From assembly GCA_034926865.1 (NCBI GenBank), contig JAYFQP010000014.1:161348-225347 (forward strand): 64,000 bases of DNA. The letters run 5' to 3'. Position numbers and translations under genes: made by a program. Below are positions 33,473-41,540 of this stretch, piece by piece. Each line of letters opens with the position of its first letter. Positions within the stretch are counted from its first letter, which is position 1. Under the pieces are notes generated by a model, which saw only the letters and a list, made by a program, of their open reading frames with translations, had not been told where the DNA came from and did no database searches. The stretch comes from RGIG1902 sp034926865 (GTDB lineage Bacteria; Bacillota; Clostridia; Oscillospirales; Butyricicoccaceae).

Positions 33473-33748
33473 TTATTTCGCCACGACGTCTTTAAGGGCC
33501 TTGCCGGCCTTAAAAACAGGGTACTTTGTTTCGGGCAGTTCGATAGGCTGCTTTGTCTGGGGGTTGAAGGCTGTGCGGGCAGCTCTTGTCTTTACTTCAA
33601 AAGAACCGAAGCCAATAAGCTGTACTTTGTTTCCAGCCTCAAGCTCTTCTGTAACAGCTTCGATAACAGCTCCGAGAGCCTTTTCCGCATCCTTCTTTGA
33701 AAGTTCTGTTTTTTCGGCAATGGCCGCAATAAGTTCTGTTTTGTTCAT
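33473..33748 (-). CDS. hup: DNA-binding protein HU
   Basis: A 91-residue HU-family histone-like protein that bends and compacts DNA as a dimer. It shows MNKTELIAAIAEKTELSKKDAEKALGA, IGFGSFEVKTRAART and the arm segment FNPQTKQPIELPETKYPVFKAGKALKDVV. The ATG at 33748 is used because TTGGAGG lies eight bases upstream. It sits between mazG and rqcP, an insertion relative to the Bacillus yabN-yabO order that recurs in clostridia. Confidence 0.98.
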   Translation of the reverse strand: MNKTELIAAIAEKTELSKKDAEKALGAVIEAVTEELEAGNKVQLIGFGSFEVKTRAARTAFNPQTKQPIELPETKYPVFKAGKALKDVVAK

Positions 33749-33804
33749 TGATACAACCTCCAAAAATTAGTGATAATCTTTATAAACAAACCAACTTGTC
33801 TGGT

Positions 33805-34584
33805 CTATTCACTCTTAGCTTGTTCCCAGAGCTTGTCCATTTCCTCAAGGGTCATCTCCTTAAGGTCACGGCCTGCCGACTGCTCCACTGTTTTGAAACG
33901 TCGGACAAATTTTTCGCTTGACCGGCTCAAAGCCTCTTCGGGATCTATTCCCAGAAACCTTGCCGTATTTACAACGGCAAACAAAAGGTCTCCAAGTTCT
34001 TCTTCGCAGCTTCCTTCTCCGTTCATCGCGGCTATAAGCTCTGTCTTCTCTTCATCGATCTTATCAAGCGCACCGGAAATATCGGGCCAATCAAATCCGG
34101 CCTTTTTCGCCTTTTTCTGCACCTTCTCTGCATATACAAGCGCTGGAAGAGACTTTGCCACCTGGTCCATGCTGTCGCTGTAGGTTTTCTGCCCCTTCTC
34201 CACTTTTTTGATGGCATCCCAATTTTCAAGGACCTCCGCAGACGTAGCGGCTATTGTATCCCCAAAAATATGAGGATGACGCAGAATGAGCTTTTTACAC
34301 ACACCGTCACAAACATCGTCAATATTAAACTGCCCGTCCTTCTTTGCAATATCCGCATGAAATACCACTTGCAGAAGAACATCGCCCAGCTCTTCGCAAA
34401 GCAGGATGCTGTCTTTAAGGTCTATCGCTTCGCAAGCCTCATATACTTCCTCTATGAAATTTTTGCGTATGCTCTCATGGGTCTGCTCAATATCCCATGG
34501 ACAGCCGTTCTCACCGCGCAGAATCGTCATTATCTCAAGGAGGTCGTCAAATTTATATGCCGTCTTGTTTTTAAAATTTATCAC
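33805..34584 (-). CDS. mazG: Nucleoside triphosphate pyrophosphohydrolase MazG
   Basis: A 259-residue house-cleaning NTP pyrophosphohydrolase with two MazG domains. The first carries EEVYEACEAID and ELGDVLLQVVFHADIA. The second carries KTELIAAM and EEELGDLLFAVVNTARF, with the paired Glu/Asp metal ligands. The opening LLEIMTILRGENGCPWDIEQTHESI is diagnostic. GTG at 34584 is the best start because AAAGGGGAT lies just upstream. The longer frame (to 34644) would overlap spoVB by four bases. Bacillus yabN fuses a methylase domain that is missing here. Confidence 0.95.
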   Translation of the reverse strand: MINFKNKTAYKFDDLLEIMTILRGENGCPWDIEQTHESIRKNFIEEVYEACEAIDLKDSILLCEELGDVLLQVVFHADIAKKDGQFNIDDVCDGVCKKLILRHPHIFGDTIAATSAEVLENWDAIKKVEKGQKTYSDSMDQVAKSLPALVYAEKVQKKAKKAGFDWPDISGALDKIDEEKTELIAAMNGEGSCEEELGDLLFAVVNTARFLGIDPEEALSRSSEKFVRRFKTVEQSAGRDLKEMTLEEMDKLWEQAKSE

Positions 34585-34640
34585 AAAACTATCCCCTTTG
34601 CAAGTAAAATTATGTATATTTTTTATATTTTGTGCCGATA

Positions 34641-36233
34641 TCAAAGTTTTAACAGTTTGGCTATTTTTTCACCCTTAGGGAGCATCAGTACTTCTTCCTT
34701 TGGCAAAGCGCGTATAAAGATAAGCGCAGCTGCATAAACAAGCGCCGAGAGCATAATCGTAGCTACGGCACCGAGCTTAGCCCCAAGAGCAGCTCCGAGG
34801 GGAATATATGAAAAATAAGTGAATACAGCCATAATGGATGCCGCAATAAAAGGCTTTAAAAAGCTTCCTATGACAGATATGCCCTTTGTCGATTTTGCTA
34901 TTATCACCAGATTCAGAAGCGATATGGAACCATAGCAAAGTGTTGTTCCGATCGGCGCGCCGTATATCTCTATGCCGGGAGTACCCACCAATATATAATT
35001 GGTTGTGAGCTTGACAAGACCACCGATGACGATAGTTATAACCGGCACTTTAACTTTACCCATAGCCTGGAGTATGGCGTTTGTGACCGATACGAGCGCC
35101 ACAAGAAGAACAGCAGGAGAAATAATGACCAGCAGAGGCGATGCGATGTCCACCTCTTCAGGTAACTTGTAGTATAAAAGAGAAAGAATCGGATGCGCCA
35201 GCACAGCAAGACCAGCGGCGCAAGGAAGCGCCATTATGCCCGTAAACCTTAATGCTGCAGTAATAGTATTGGCAGCCTTTGCGGCATCTTTTCTTGCGTA
35301 AGCCGCCGCCACTGCAGGTATTATGCTTACTGACAGCGCGACTATAAGCGCCTGAGGCATGTTAAACATCTTAACTGCCATATTATAGCATCCATAAATA
35401 AAGTTTGCCTGCTCTTCATTCTGTCCCGCATCCTGAAGGCGGTTAAGCACAACGCCCATATCTATTAGATTTGTTATGCTGAGCACAGACGCACCAATAG
35501 TAATTGGAACGGCGATCTTGATAAGCCTTTTTGTAATCTCGCTATATGATGCGGAAGGACCGGACTGTAAAGCTCCATCCGGCAGCCCGCTGCCGTGCTT
35601 GAGCCTCGCGAGTATGATATACAGCGCGCTGAGCACCGTTCCCGCCGTGACGCCCCCTATAGAGCCCGCAACGACTATCTCAAGGCTATATCCCCTTTGG
35701 ATAAGAATATATGTCAGCAAAAGGCCGAAAACCAGCTTGCCCCCTGCCTCAATGACCTGCGAAATTGCTGTTGGCACCATATTTGAAAGCCCCTGAAAAT
35801 ACCCACGAAAGGCAGATATTATAGAGACAAAGAATATAGAAGGAGCCACGGCCAAAACAGCGTAATAGGCCCGATTATTACCGATTTGAGCTACAAACCA
35901 TTTTGCTCCCAACATCATAATAATCATTGCTACTCCGCCGACAATCGAAAAGGTGGTTACTGCCACCCTGAAAATGCGTTTTACTTCTTTATATCTGCCC
36001 AAAGCGTTGGACTCGGCCACCATTTTTGATACCGCAACAGGAAGGCCCGCAGTTGAAATAACGAACATAGCTGTATAAATATAATAAGCGACGGTAAATA
36101 TACCGTTGCCGTCGCCACCGACCATATTGGTTATCGGTATTGAAAAAAGAGCGCCGATAACTTTTACAATTGTATTAGAGAATACAAGAATAAGCGCTCC
36201 CTCGAAAAACGAGCTTGTTTTTTCCCTTTTCAA
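34641..36233 (-). CDS. spoVB: Polysaccharide/lipid-II flippase-like protein, SpoVB/YabM family
   Basis: A 530-residue integral membrane protein with about 14 hydrophobic helices of the MOP (MATE-like, MurJ-related) exporter superfamily. SpoVB-type members act in spore cortex formation or wall precursor transport. The N-terminal FFEGALILVFSNTIVKVIGALFSIPITNMVGGDGNGIF is typical. The start is TTG at 36233, with AAAAAGG nine bases upstream. mazG follows, as in Bacillus yabM-yabN. Whether it is sporulation-specific SpoVB or a vegetative paralogue cannot be decided from one copy. Confidence 0.92.
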   Translation of the reverse strand: MKREKTSSFFEGALILVFSNTIVKVIGALFSIPITNMVGGDGNGIFTVAYYIYTAMFVISTAGLPVAVSKMVAESNALGRYKEVKRIFRVAVTTFSIVGGVAMIIMMLGAKWFVAQIGNNRAYYAVLAVAPSIFFVSIISAFRGYFQGLSNMVPTAISQVIEAGGKLVFGLLLTYILIQRGYSLEIVVAGSIGGVTAGTVLSALYIILARLKHGSGLPDGALQSGPSASYSEITKRLIKIAVPITIGASVLSITNLIDMGVVLNRLQDAGQNEEQANFIYGCYNMAVKMFNMPQALIVALSVSIIPAVAAAYARKDAAKAANTITAALRFTGIMALPCAAGLAVLAHPILSLLYYKLPEEVDIASPLLVIISPAVLLVALVSVTNAILQAMGKVKVPVITIVIGGLVKLTTNYILVGTPGIEIYGAPIGTTLCYGSISLLNLVIIAKSTKGISVIGSFLKPFIAASIMAVFTYFSYIPLGAALGAKLGAVATIMLSALVYAAALIFIRALPKEEVLMLPKGEKIAKLLKL

Positions 36234-36274
36234 TTTAGCACGACCTTTTTCTGATTTTATGTTAAATTATATTC

Positions 36275-37573
36275 TCAAAAAAGCTTTGGAATAACATAGC
36301 TTTTTATCTCTGCAAGAAGTTTTTCAATATCGATAGTAATGAAAACCCCATCCCTGTAAAGTACCCTTCCCCGCACCATAGTCATAACTACATCGCTTCC
36401 ATGCGCGCAATAACAAAGCGAGGAATGTACATCATGGACGGGCTGCATCCACGGCTGGCTGAAATCAAGCATTATAAGGTCAGCATCCATGCCTTCCTTT
36501 ATCATTCCGCATTCGTTTTCTCTTCCCTGGGCGTAAGCCCCGGCGCCTGTCGCCATCTTAAGCGCGGACGTGGCGCTTACAGCCGCTGGATCTCGAGATA
36601 AACCTTTTTGCAAAAGTGCGGAGAGCTTAATTTCTTCAAAAAGATCAAGGCTATTATTAGAACATGCCCCATCAGTTCCAAGCGCAACTCTTACCCCCTT
36701 TTCAAGCATCCTCTTTACAGGAGCAAAACCGCTTCCAAGCTTCAGATTGCTTACCGGATTGTGAATTGCCGTTACCTGCTTTTCCCGCAGAATATCCATA
36801 TCTTCCTCGGAAATATATACGCAGTGAGCCGCCGAAGTACGATGATTAAATACTCCATACTTTTCCATAAGCGCTGCCGGTGTCATACCGTATCTCTCGA
36901 TACACTCTAAGTGCTCACTTTCGGTTTCAGAGAGGTGAAGATGAATATTCAGGCCATACCTTGAGGCAAACTCCGAACAGCCACGCCAGAGCTTCTCGCA
37001 GCTTGTATACTCAGCATGAATGCCAACATCTGTCCTGACAAGACCCGATGTTTCTGCGTTTTTTTCAATGGCTGCACGCATCTGATGATATGCTTTGTCA
37101 TTTTCGAACTCATAGCCATCTGACTCCTGACATACAGCTCCTATCGAGAGATTTGCCTTGATCCCCGTCTCTCTTGCAGCTTCAGAAGCCTCCGGCAAAA
37201 AGAGATACATATCGCTCACCGATGTTATGCCGAACCGTAGGCACTCAGCTATTCCCAAAAGCATTCCCGCCTTTGCACAGCGAGAGTCAAGCTTGGCCTC
37301 GACGGGAAATATATGATCAAACAGCCATGCCTTCAAAGGACAGTCGTCAGCATAACCACGCATAAGGCTCATAGGGAGGTGTGTGTGAGCATTGATAAGC
37401 CCGGGCATAAGCACCTTGCCTTTGCCGTCAATCTGCTCTTTTACGGCCATTTTCGGCTGGCATTGGCTCAAAAACACAACTTTACCGTCCCTTATACCTA
37501 CAAAAGCATCTTCAAGGACGGTATCGTTTTCATCCAGCGTGACCACAGTGACATTATTTATCATGTAATCCAT
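36275..37573 (-). CDS. 5-methylthioadenosine/S-adenosylhomocysteine deaminase-like amidohydrolase
   Basis: A 432-residue TIM-barrel hydrolase of the MtaD/SsnA/TrzN group. The metal motif is HTH in LINAHTHLPMSLMRG. Later ligands are in HLHLSETESEH, SAAHCVYISEED and GTDGACSNNSLDLFEE, a full deaminase set. It probably deaminates adenosine-type thioethers (MTA, SAH) or related nucleosides. Adjacency to purine nucleoside phosphorylase fits a salvage role. The ATG at 37573, with GGGAGA upstream, lies within the last codons of punA (20-nt overlap). An exact substrate is not provable here. Confidence 0.88.
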   Translation of the reverse strand: MDYMINNVTVVTLDENDTVLEDAFVGIRDGKVVFLSQCQPKMAVKEQIDGKGKVLMPGLINAHTHLPMSLMRGYADDCPLKAWLFDHIFPVEAKLDSRCAKAGMLLGIAECLRFGITSVSDMYLFLPEASEAARETGIKANLSIGAVCQESDGYEFENDKAYHQMRAAIEKNAETSGLVRTDVGIHAEYTSCEKLWRGCSEFASRYGLNIHLHLSETESEHLECIERYGMTPAALMEKYGVFNHRTSAAHCVYISEEDMDILREKQVTAIHNPVSNLKLGSGFAPVKRMLEKGVRVALGTDGACSNNSLDLFEEIKLSALLQKGLSRDPAAVSATSALKMATGAGAYAQGRENECGMIKEGMDADLIMLDFSQPWMQPVHDVHSSLCYCAHGSDVVMTMVRGRVLYRDGVFITIDIEKLLAEIKSYVIPKLF

Positions 37574-38402
37574 TTTTATCTCCCATAAGCGGCAGGCATC
37601 CCATGACAAGCGCCGAAAAATCTATTTTTGCAGCCTCCGCCGCTCTTATGACCTCATCCTGATCAAGCCTCTTTTCAAGCACGCCGGCGGCCATATTGGT
37701 AACCAGCGAAAAGCCGAGAACATCCATCCCGCAGTGGCTTGCGGCAATCGCTTCATAAACGGTGGACATGCCCACAACGTCCCCTCCCAAGGCTCTGGCG
37801 GCTCTTATTTCAGCCGGAGTTTCATACTGGGGACCCGTAAAATAAAAATATACCCCCTCACAAAGGTCTATCCCAAGCCCCTCCGCAATCTTTTTTGCCC
37901 CTTTTCTCAAAACAGGGCTGTAGGTATATGTCATATCGCAGAACCTTGGTCCAAACTCTTCTATATTAGCGCCGATAAGCGGGTTTGGCGCACATAGCTT
38001 TATATGGTCGGATATAACCATTATATCCCCGACCCTAAACTCAGTATTTACCGCTCCGCAGGCATTTGTCAACAGGAGGCTTCTAACTCCCAAAAGCTTG
38101 GCTGTACGCACTGGGAAGACTATCTGCTCTGGTGAATATCCCTCATAATAATGAACTCTTCCCTGCATTATCATAGCGCATACTCCGCCAAGCTTTCCTA
38201 TGACAAGCTTTCCAGCATGTCCGGGCGCTGTAGATACGCTGAAACCCGGAATCTCGCTATACGGTATTTCAACCTTATCTTCTACCTGCCCTGCAAGAAA
38301 CCCTAGCCCGGAGCCCAGCACCACAAGCACCTCCGGTTTTCTTTGGCCTATCCTGTCAGATATATATTTTGCGCTCTCAACATAATCTTCGTACAAAAAC
38401 AT
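37554..38402 (-). CDS. punA: Purine-nucleoside phosphorylase (inosine/guanosine type)
   Basis: A 282-residue enzyme of the trimeric PNP family that cleaves inosine and guanosine with phosphate. Signature parts are VLGSGLGFLAGQ, PGHAGKLVIG, GRVHYYEGY, LTNACGAVN, GPQYETPAEIRA, and the base-contacting SLVTNMAAG with Asn after Thr. It overlaps the downstream deaminase-like gene by 20 nt, and the two likely form a purine/methylthionucleoside salvage pair. Confidence 0.95.
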   Translation of the reverse strand: MFLYEDYVESAKYISDRIGQRKPEVLVVLGSGLGFLAGQVEDKVEIPYSEIPGFSVSTAPGHAGKLVIGKLGGVCAMIMQGRVHYYEGYSPEQIVFPVRTAKLLGVRSLLLTNACGAVNTEFRVGDIMVISDHIKLCAPNPLIGANIEEFGPRFCDMTYTYSPVLRKGAKKIAEGLGIDLCEGVYFYFTGPQYETPAEIRAARALGGDVVGMSTVYEAIAASHCGMDVLGFSLVTNMAAGVLEKRLDQDEVIRAAEAAKIDFSALVMGCLPLMGDKNGLHDK

Positions 38403-38427
38403 ATCTTCTCCTTTGTGAGTTTAAAAC

Positions 38428-38450
38428 GGGGAAGGACAGTGTCCCTCCCC
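38428..38450 (-). terminator. Terminator after the zinc-ribbon gene
   Basis: A 10-bp stem (GGGGAAGGAC/GTCCCTCCCC, one mismatch) with a three-base loop. On the minus strand it is followed by GTTTTAAAC. It starts about 22 nt after the stop at 38473. Confidence 0.75.
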
Positions 38451-38472
38451 TTCATAAAGGCCTATTTAATTA

Positions 38473-38865
38473 TCAGAGCTTATGTCCGCATTTACTGCAG
38501 AACACATCATCCTTGCTGCATTCCTTGCCACATCCGGCACACTGAACGGTCGTTTTTGAGCTTGCAATAACCTCACGAATCTCAGCGACCTTGGCAAGCT
38601 TCTCATCAATTTGGGCAAACTTATCATCCAGCTCGGGCATCTGGCTGTCGTCACCCATATGAGCCTGATAAACCACCTTGCCTATTTCTTTATAAATTGC
38701 ATCAATATCGGTATTCAAATCAAAAATCTGAAGGTTAAGCTTTGTCAGGGTGGCCATATCCCCTGCCTTTTTTGTAGCAACGTCGGCCATTTTGCCCGCC
38801 TTTTCTGCAGCGTATGAAGCTGTTGCCTTAGCCTTCTCAAAAATCGTCTTTACATTAGGATCCAT
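38473..38865 (-). CDS. Small zinc-ribbon protein with helical N-terminal region
   Basis: A 130-residue cytoplasmic protein. Residues 1-~105 are helical and rich in Ala/Lys/Asp and probably form a coiled coil (ATKKAGDMATLTKLNLQIFDLNTDIDAIYKEIGKVVY). The C-terminal ~25 residues form a zinc ribbon with two CxxC pairs (CAGCGKEC ... CSKCGHKL). I recognise this layout from uncharacterised clostridial proteins, without a known function. The ATG at 38865 has AAAGGAGAA upstream. It sits between hemZ and punA and ends at its own terminator. Confidence 0.82.
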   Translation of the reverse strand: MDPNVKTIFEKAKATASYAAEKAGKMADVATKKAGDMATLTKLNLQIFDLNTDIDAIYKEIGKVVYQAHMGDDSQMPELDDKFAQIDEKLAKVAEIREVIASSKTTVQCAGCGKECSKDDVFCSKCGHKL

Positions 38866-38974
38866 AAAATATATCGTTCTCCTTTCGAAGCATTGCGGCT
38901 GATACATCATTGTCTTGCTCCAGCTCCAAAGGAGCTGTTATTTGGGGCTATTATAACACTATCATATTTAGAAT

Positions 38975-40417
38975 TCAATCTTTTTCCAAGGCATTTGAAA
39001 GGGCCAGAAGGTTATTGTCTATCCCCTCTCGGCGCTCTATATATTCGGCCGGATATTTGGGATTTGTAATTCTCTCAATAGAGCCATTTTCGTATACCAG
39101 TTTTGTGACTCCGCCGCTTCCAAGCGCTGCCACATCTCCTATCTCCTCCATCATAACAATATTGTAACGGCACTGTGTTCCGGGCTTTGCGAATCCAACA
39201 TTTTCAAGCCCGCCTGCAATATATTTCTGACGGTAAAGGTAGTATGGCCTGTATCCAGCTCCCCTTATTATAGCATGGCAATGATCGACGGTTTCTGTCG
39301 AAAGCTCACCTGTTCTGCCAAACCTCAAAGGGGCACCTTTTTTTCTTGCCATACAGTGCAGCGTAATATTTTCAGGGTCTAGCTCAACAACCCTTTGAAC
39401 ACTATCTATTAGGCTATAGTCATCGTCTGCGGGAAGGCCTGCGATAAGATCCATATTTATCTCAAACGGAGCAACATTCCTTGCCATCCTATAGCAATCC
39501 ACTATATCAGCGGAAGTATGAAGCCTGCCTACACCTTTCAGCACGCTTTCATTCATCGTCTGAGGATTTATACTTATCCGGCGCACCCCGCCGGTATATG
39601 CCGTTTTCAGTTTCTCTTCTGTTATAGTCTCCGGCCTTCCGGCCTCAAGCGTGAACTCTTGAAGGGAGCTAAGATCAAGGTAGCTTCTCAAAGCAGATAT
39701 AAGCCTATAAAGTTGATCCTCTGAAAGTATGGAGGGAGTACCGCCGCCTATATAAAGGCTTTTTATACTTCTATTATGTTGCCGAAGCACTTTTCCCATG
39801 CCCTTTATTTCATAAAGCAAGGTTTCAAGATACGGCTCTACCATATGCCCCCATCGCCTTACGTCATTGCTGACGAAGGAACAATACGCACATTTCGCGG
39901 GGCAGAAAGGTATTCCCACATAAATCTCTATATCTTTTTTTGAGACTGACAGGCTCATTTTCTGAGACACAATGCCTGTTTCAATGCAAAGACTACTGCG
40001 GCTTTCAGACACAAAATATCTCTCCTCGAGCTGTTTCTTAACATCAGCCAAAGAAACTCCGCCTGTAAGCATATTCCTGACAAGCTTGGAGGGCTTTACT
40101 CCTGTCAGCATCCCCCATGCGGGAGGATTTCCCAGACTCTCGGAAAGCAGCAAAAAAAGAACCCGCCTGATATATTCTGACAAAGCAGGGTCATTCTCTC
40201 CGATATTATCAGGACATATAAGCTCTGCCCTGCCTCCCCAATACCCCTGCGCTGAAACACTTATGCCCTCTGTTGTATGCCTTACCTCGGAAACGACATA
40301 CTCTCCCTCCGGATGACCGTCCCACAGGCAATTAATGTGATCCTCATCGGGATAAAGACATATAAGAAGCTGAAGTACAGGATTGATCCTGTCATGCCCC
40401 TTGAGATAAAACTTCAT
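38975..40417 (-). CDS. hemZ: Oxygen-independent coproporphyrinogen dehydrogenase HemZ
   Basis: A 480-residue radical-SAM protein of the HemN/HemZ family that oxidises coproporphyrinogen III anaerobically in haem synthesis. An N-terminal ~165-residue extension precedes the radical-SAM motif PFCPAKCAYCSF. It is followed by GGGTPSIL, and later by the HemN-type C-terminal domain. HemZ is separated from HemN by this N-terminal region. No other haem genes are present here, so substrate assignment rests on family. It overlaps the metallo-hydrolase upstream by four bases (ATGA). Confidence 0.92.
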   Translation of the reverse strand: MKFYLKGHDRINPVLQLLICLYPDEDHINCLWDGHPEGEYVVSEVRHTTEGISVSAQGYWGGRAELICPDNIGENDPALSEYIRRVLFLLLSESLGNPPAWGMLTGVKPSKLVRNMLTGGVSLADVKKQLEERYFVSESRSSLCIETGIVSQKMSLSVSKKDIEIYVGIPFCPAKCAYCSFVSNDVRRWGHMVEPYLETLLYEIKGMGKVLRQHNRSIKSLYIGGGTPSILSEDQLYRLISALRSYLDLSSLQEFTLEAGRPETITEEKLKTAYTGGVRRISINPQTMNESVLKGVGRLHTSADIVDCYRMARNVAPFEINMDLIAGLPADDDYSLIDSVQRVVELDPENITLHCMARKKGAPLRFGRTGELSTETVDHCHAIIRGAGYRPYYLYRQKYIAGGLENVGFAKPGTQCRYNIVMMEEIGDVAALGSGGVTKLVYENGSIERITNPKYPAEYIERREGIDNNLLALSNALEKD

Positions 40418-41052
40418 CTTACCTGAGCGACAGCCCTGAGCATATAAGGGTTGTTCTTCCTTTCGGCGCTCAGCGTTGTTGGCATGCCATGTCCGCTGAG
40501 TACGGTGTAATCTCCATCCAAATCATACAGCTTGCGAAGGCTCTCCATCATGCTTTCCTCGCTGCCGCCAGCCATATCCCATCTGCCGCAGGCATCCTTA
40601 AAAAGCGTATCGCCGGCGATCATCGTATCTCCAAAAACGAATACGCATGATCCCTGAGAATGGCCCGGAGTATGGATAACCTTCATCTTTATGCTGCCCA
40701 CCTCTATTGTGTCTCCATCGCTCAACAGGCGGTCAATACGAGGAGTTTTGTATTCTTCCCTTATGTATCCGCGTCTTGCAATATACTCAGGTGTAAGATA
40801 CGCGGCATCATCATGATGAATCAACAAATGTGCACCAGTCTCATCCTGAACAAACGGTGCGGCCATAACATGATCAAAGTGACAGTGAGTCAGTATTATA
40901 TACTTCACCTTCATGCCGCTTTCCTCTATCATTTCAAGCACCTTTTGAGTTGACGCGCCCGGATCGAACACCGCGCATTCATTAGTGCTCTCATCCCCTA
41001 CGAGATAGCAATTGGTGTGAAGCATACCTGTCTGTACTGTTCTCATTATCAT
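40414..41052 (-). CDS. MBL-fold metallo-hydrolase (glyoxalase II-like)
   Basis: A 212-residue hydrolase with the metallo-beta-lactamase metal motif THCHFDH (about residues 56-62). It also has the second His in HTPGHSQGS, Asp in GDTLF and the last His in LSGHGMPT. This is the pattern of glyoxalase II-like hydrolases common in Clostridia. The true substrate is unknown. It has AAAAGGTG upstream of the ATG and sits between dtd and hemZ in the same operon. Confidence 0.92.
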   Translation of the reverse strand: MIMRTVQTGMLHTNCYLVGDESTNECAVFDPGASTQKVLEMIEESGMKVKYIILTHCHFDHVMAAPFVQDETGAHLLIHHDDAAYLTPEYIARRGYIREEYKTPRIDRLLSDGDTIEVGSIKMKVIHTPGHSQGSCVFVFGDTMIAGDTLFKDACGRWDMAGGSEESMMESLRKLYDLDGDYTVLSGHGMPTTLSAERKNNPYMLRAVAQVR

Positions 41053-41058
41053 TTTGGG

Positions 41059-41517
41059 TCACCTTTTCCTTATCATCATATCTGTATCCATTATCAGAGT
41101 TACAGGGCCGTCGTTGACATGATCTATCTTCATATCTGCTCCAAACTCGCCGCAGCAGTATTTTACCCCGAGCTCATCCAAATGTTTTAAGAATATGTCA
41201 TATAGCGGTACTGCTATTTCTGGCTTGGCCGCGCCAAAAAAATCGGGGCGCCTTCCATGTGAACAATCAGCATAAAGAGTAAAGTTTGAAACAACCATCA
41301 TTTCTCCTCCGATATCCTCCATGCTTTTGTTCATCTTTCCGTTTTCATCCTCAAAAATGCGCTGAACAGCACATTTTTCGGCCAGATACAAGGCTTCCTT
41401 TTCTGTATCCTCAGGCCCTATGCCCAAAAGCACCAAAAGCCCTTTACCAATAGATCCGCCCTGATGTCCGTTTATCTCAAGCGAGGCCCTGCTGACCCTT
41501 ACAACTACCGCTCTCAT
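41059..41517 (-). CDS. dtd: D-aminoacyl-tRNA deacylase
   Basis: A 152-residue DTD family enzyme that removes D-amino acids (and glycine) mischarged on tRNA. The two catalytic-pocket motifs are present: SNFTLYAD (usual SQxTL, here Asn in the second position) and NDGPVT near the C-terminus. The conserved GRRPDFFGAA also matches. It lies between rel and the MBL hydrolase, an arrangement common in Bacillota. Confidence 0.96.
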   Translation of the reverse strand: MRAVVVRVSRASLEINGHQGGSIGKGLLVLLGIGPEDTEKEALYLAEKCAVQRIFEDENGKMNKSMEDIGGEMMVVSNFTLYADCSHGRRPDFFGAAKPEIAVPLYDIFLKHLDELGVKYCCGEFGADMKIDHVNDGPVTLIMDTDMMIRKR

Positions 41518-41540
41518 CTATAAACTATCCTTTCGCTTTA

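Noticed and set aside
38931..38947. Small CAGCTCC/GGAGCTG hairpin upstream of the zinc-ribbon gene as a hemZ terminator
   Set aside because: The stem is only 7 bp with a three-base loop, and no T-run follows on the hemZ strand.
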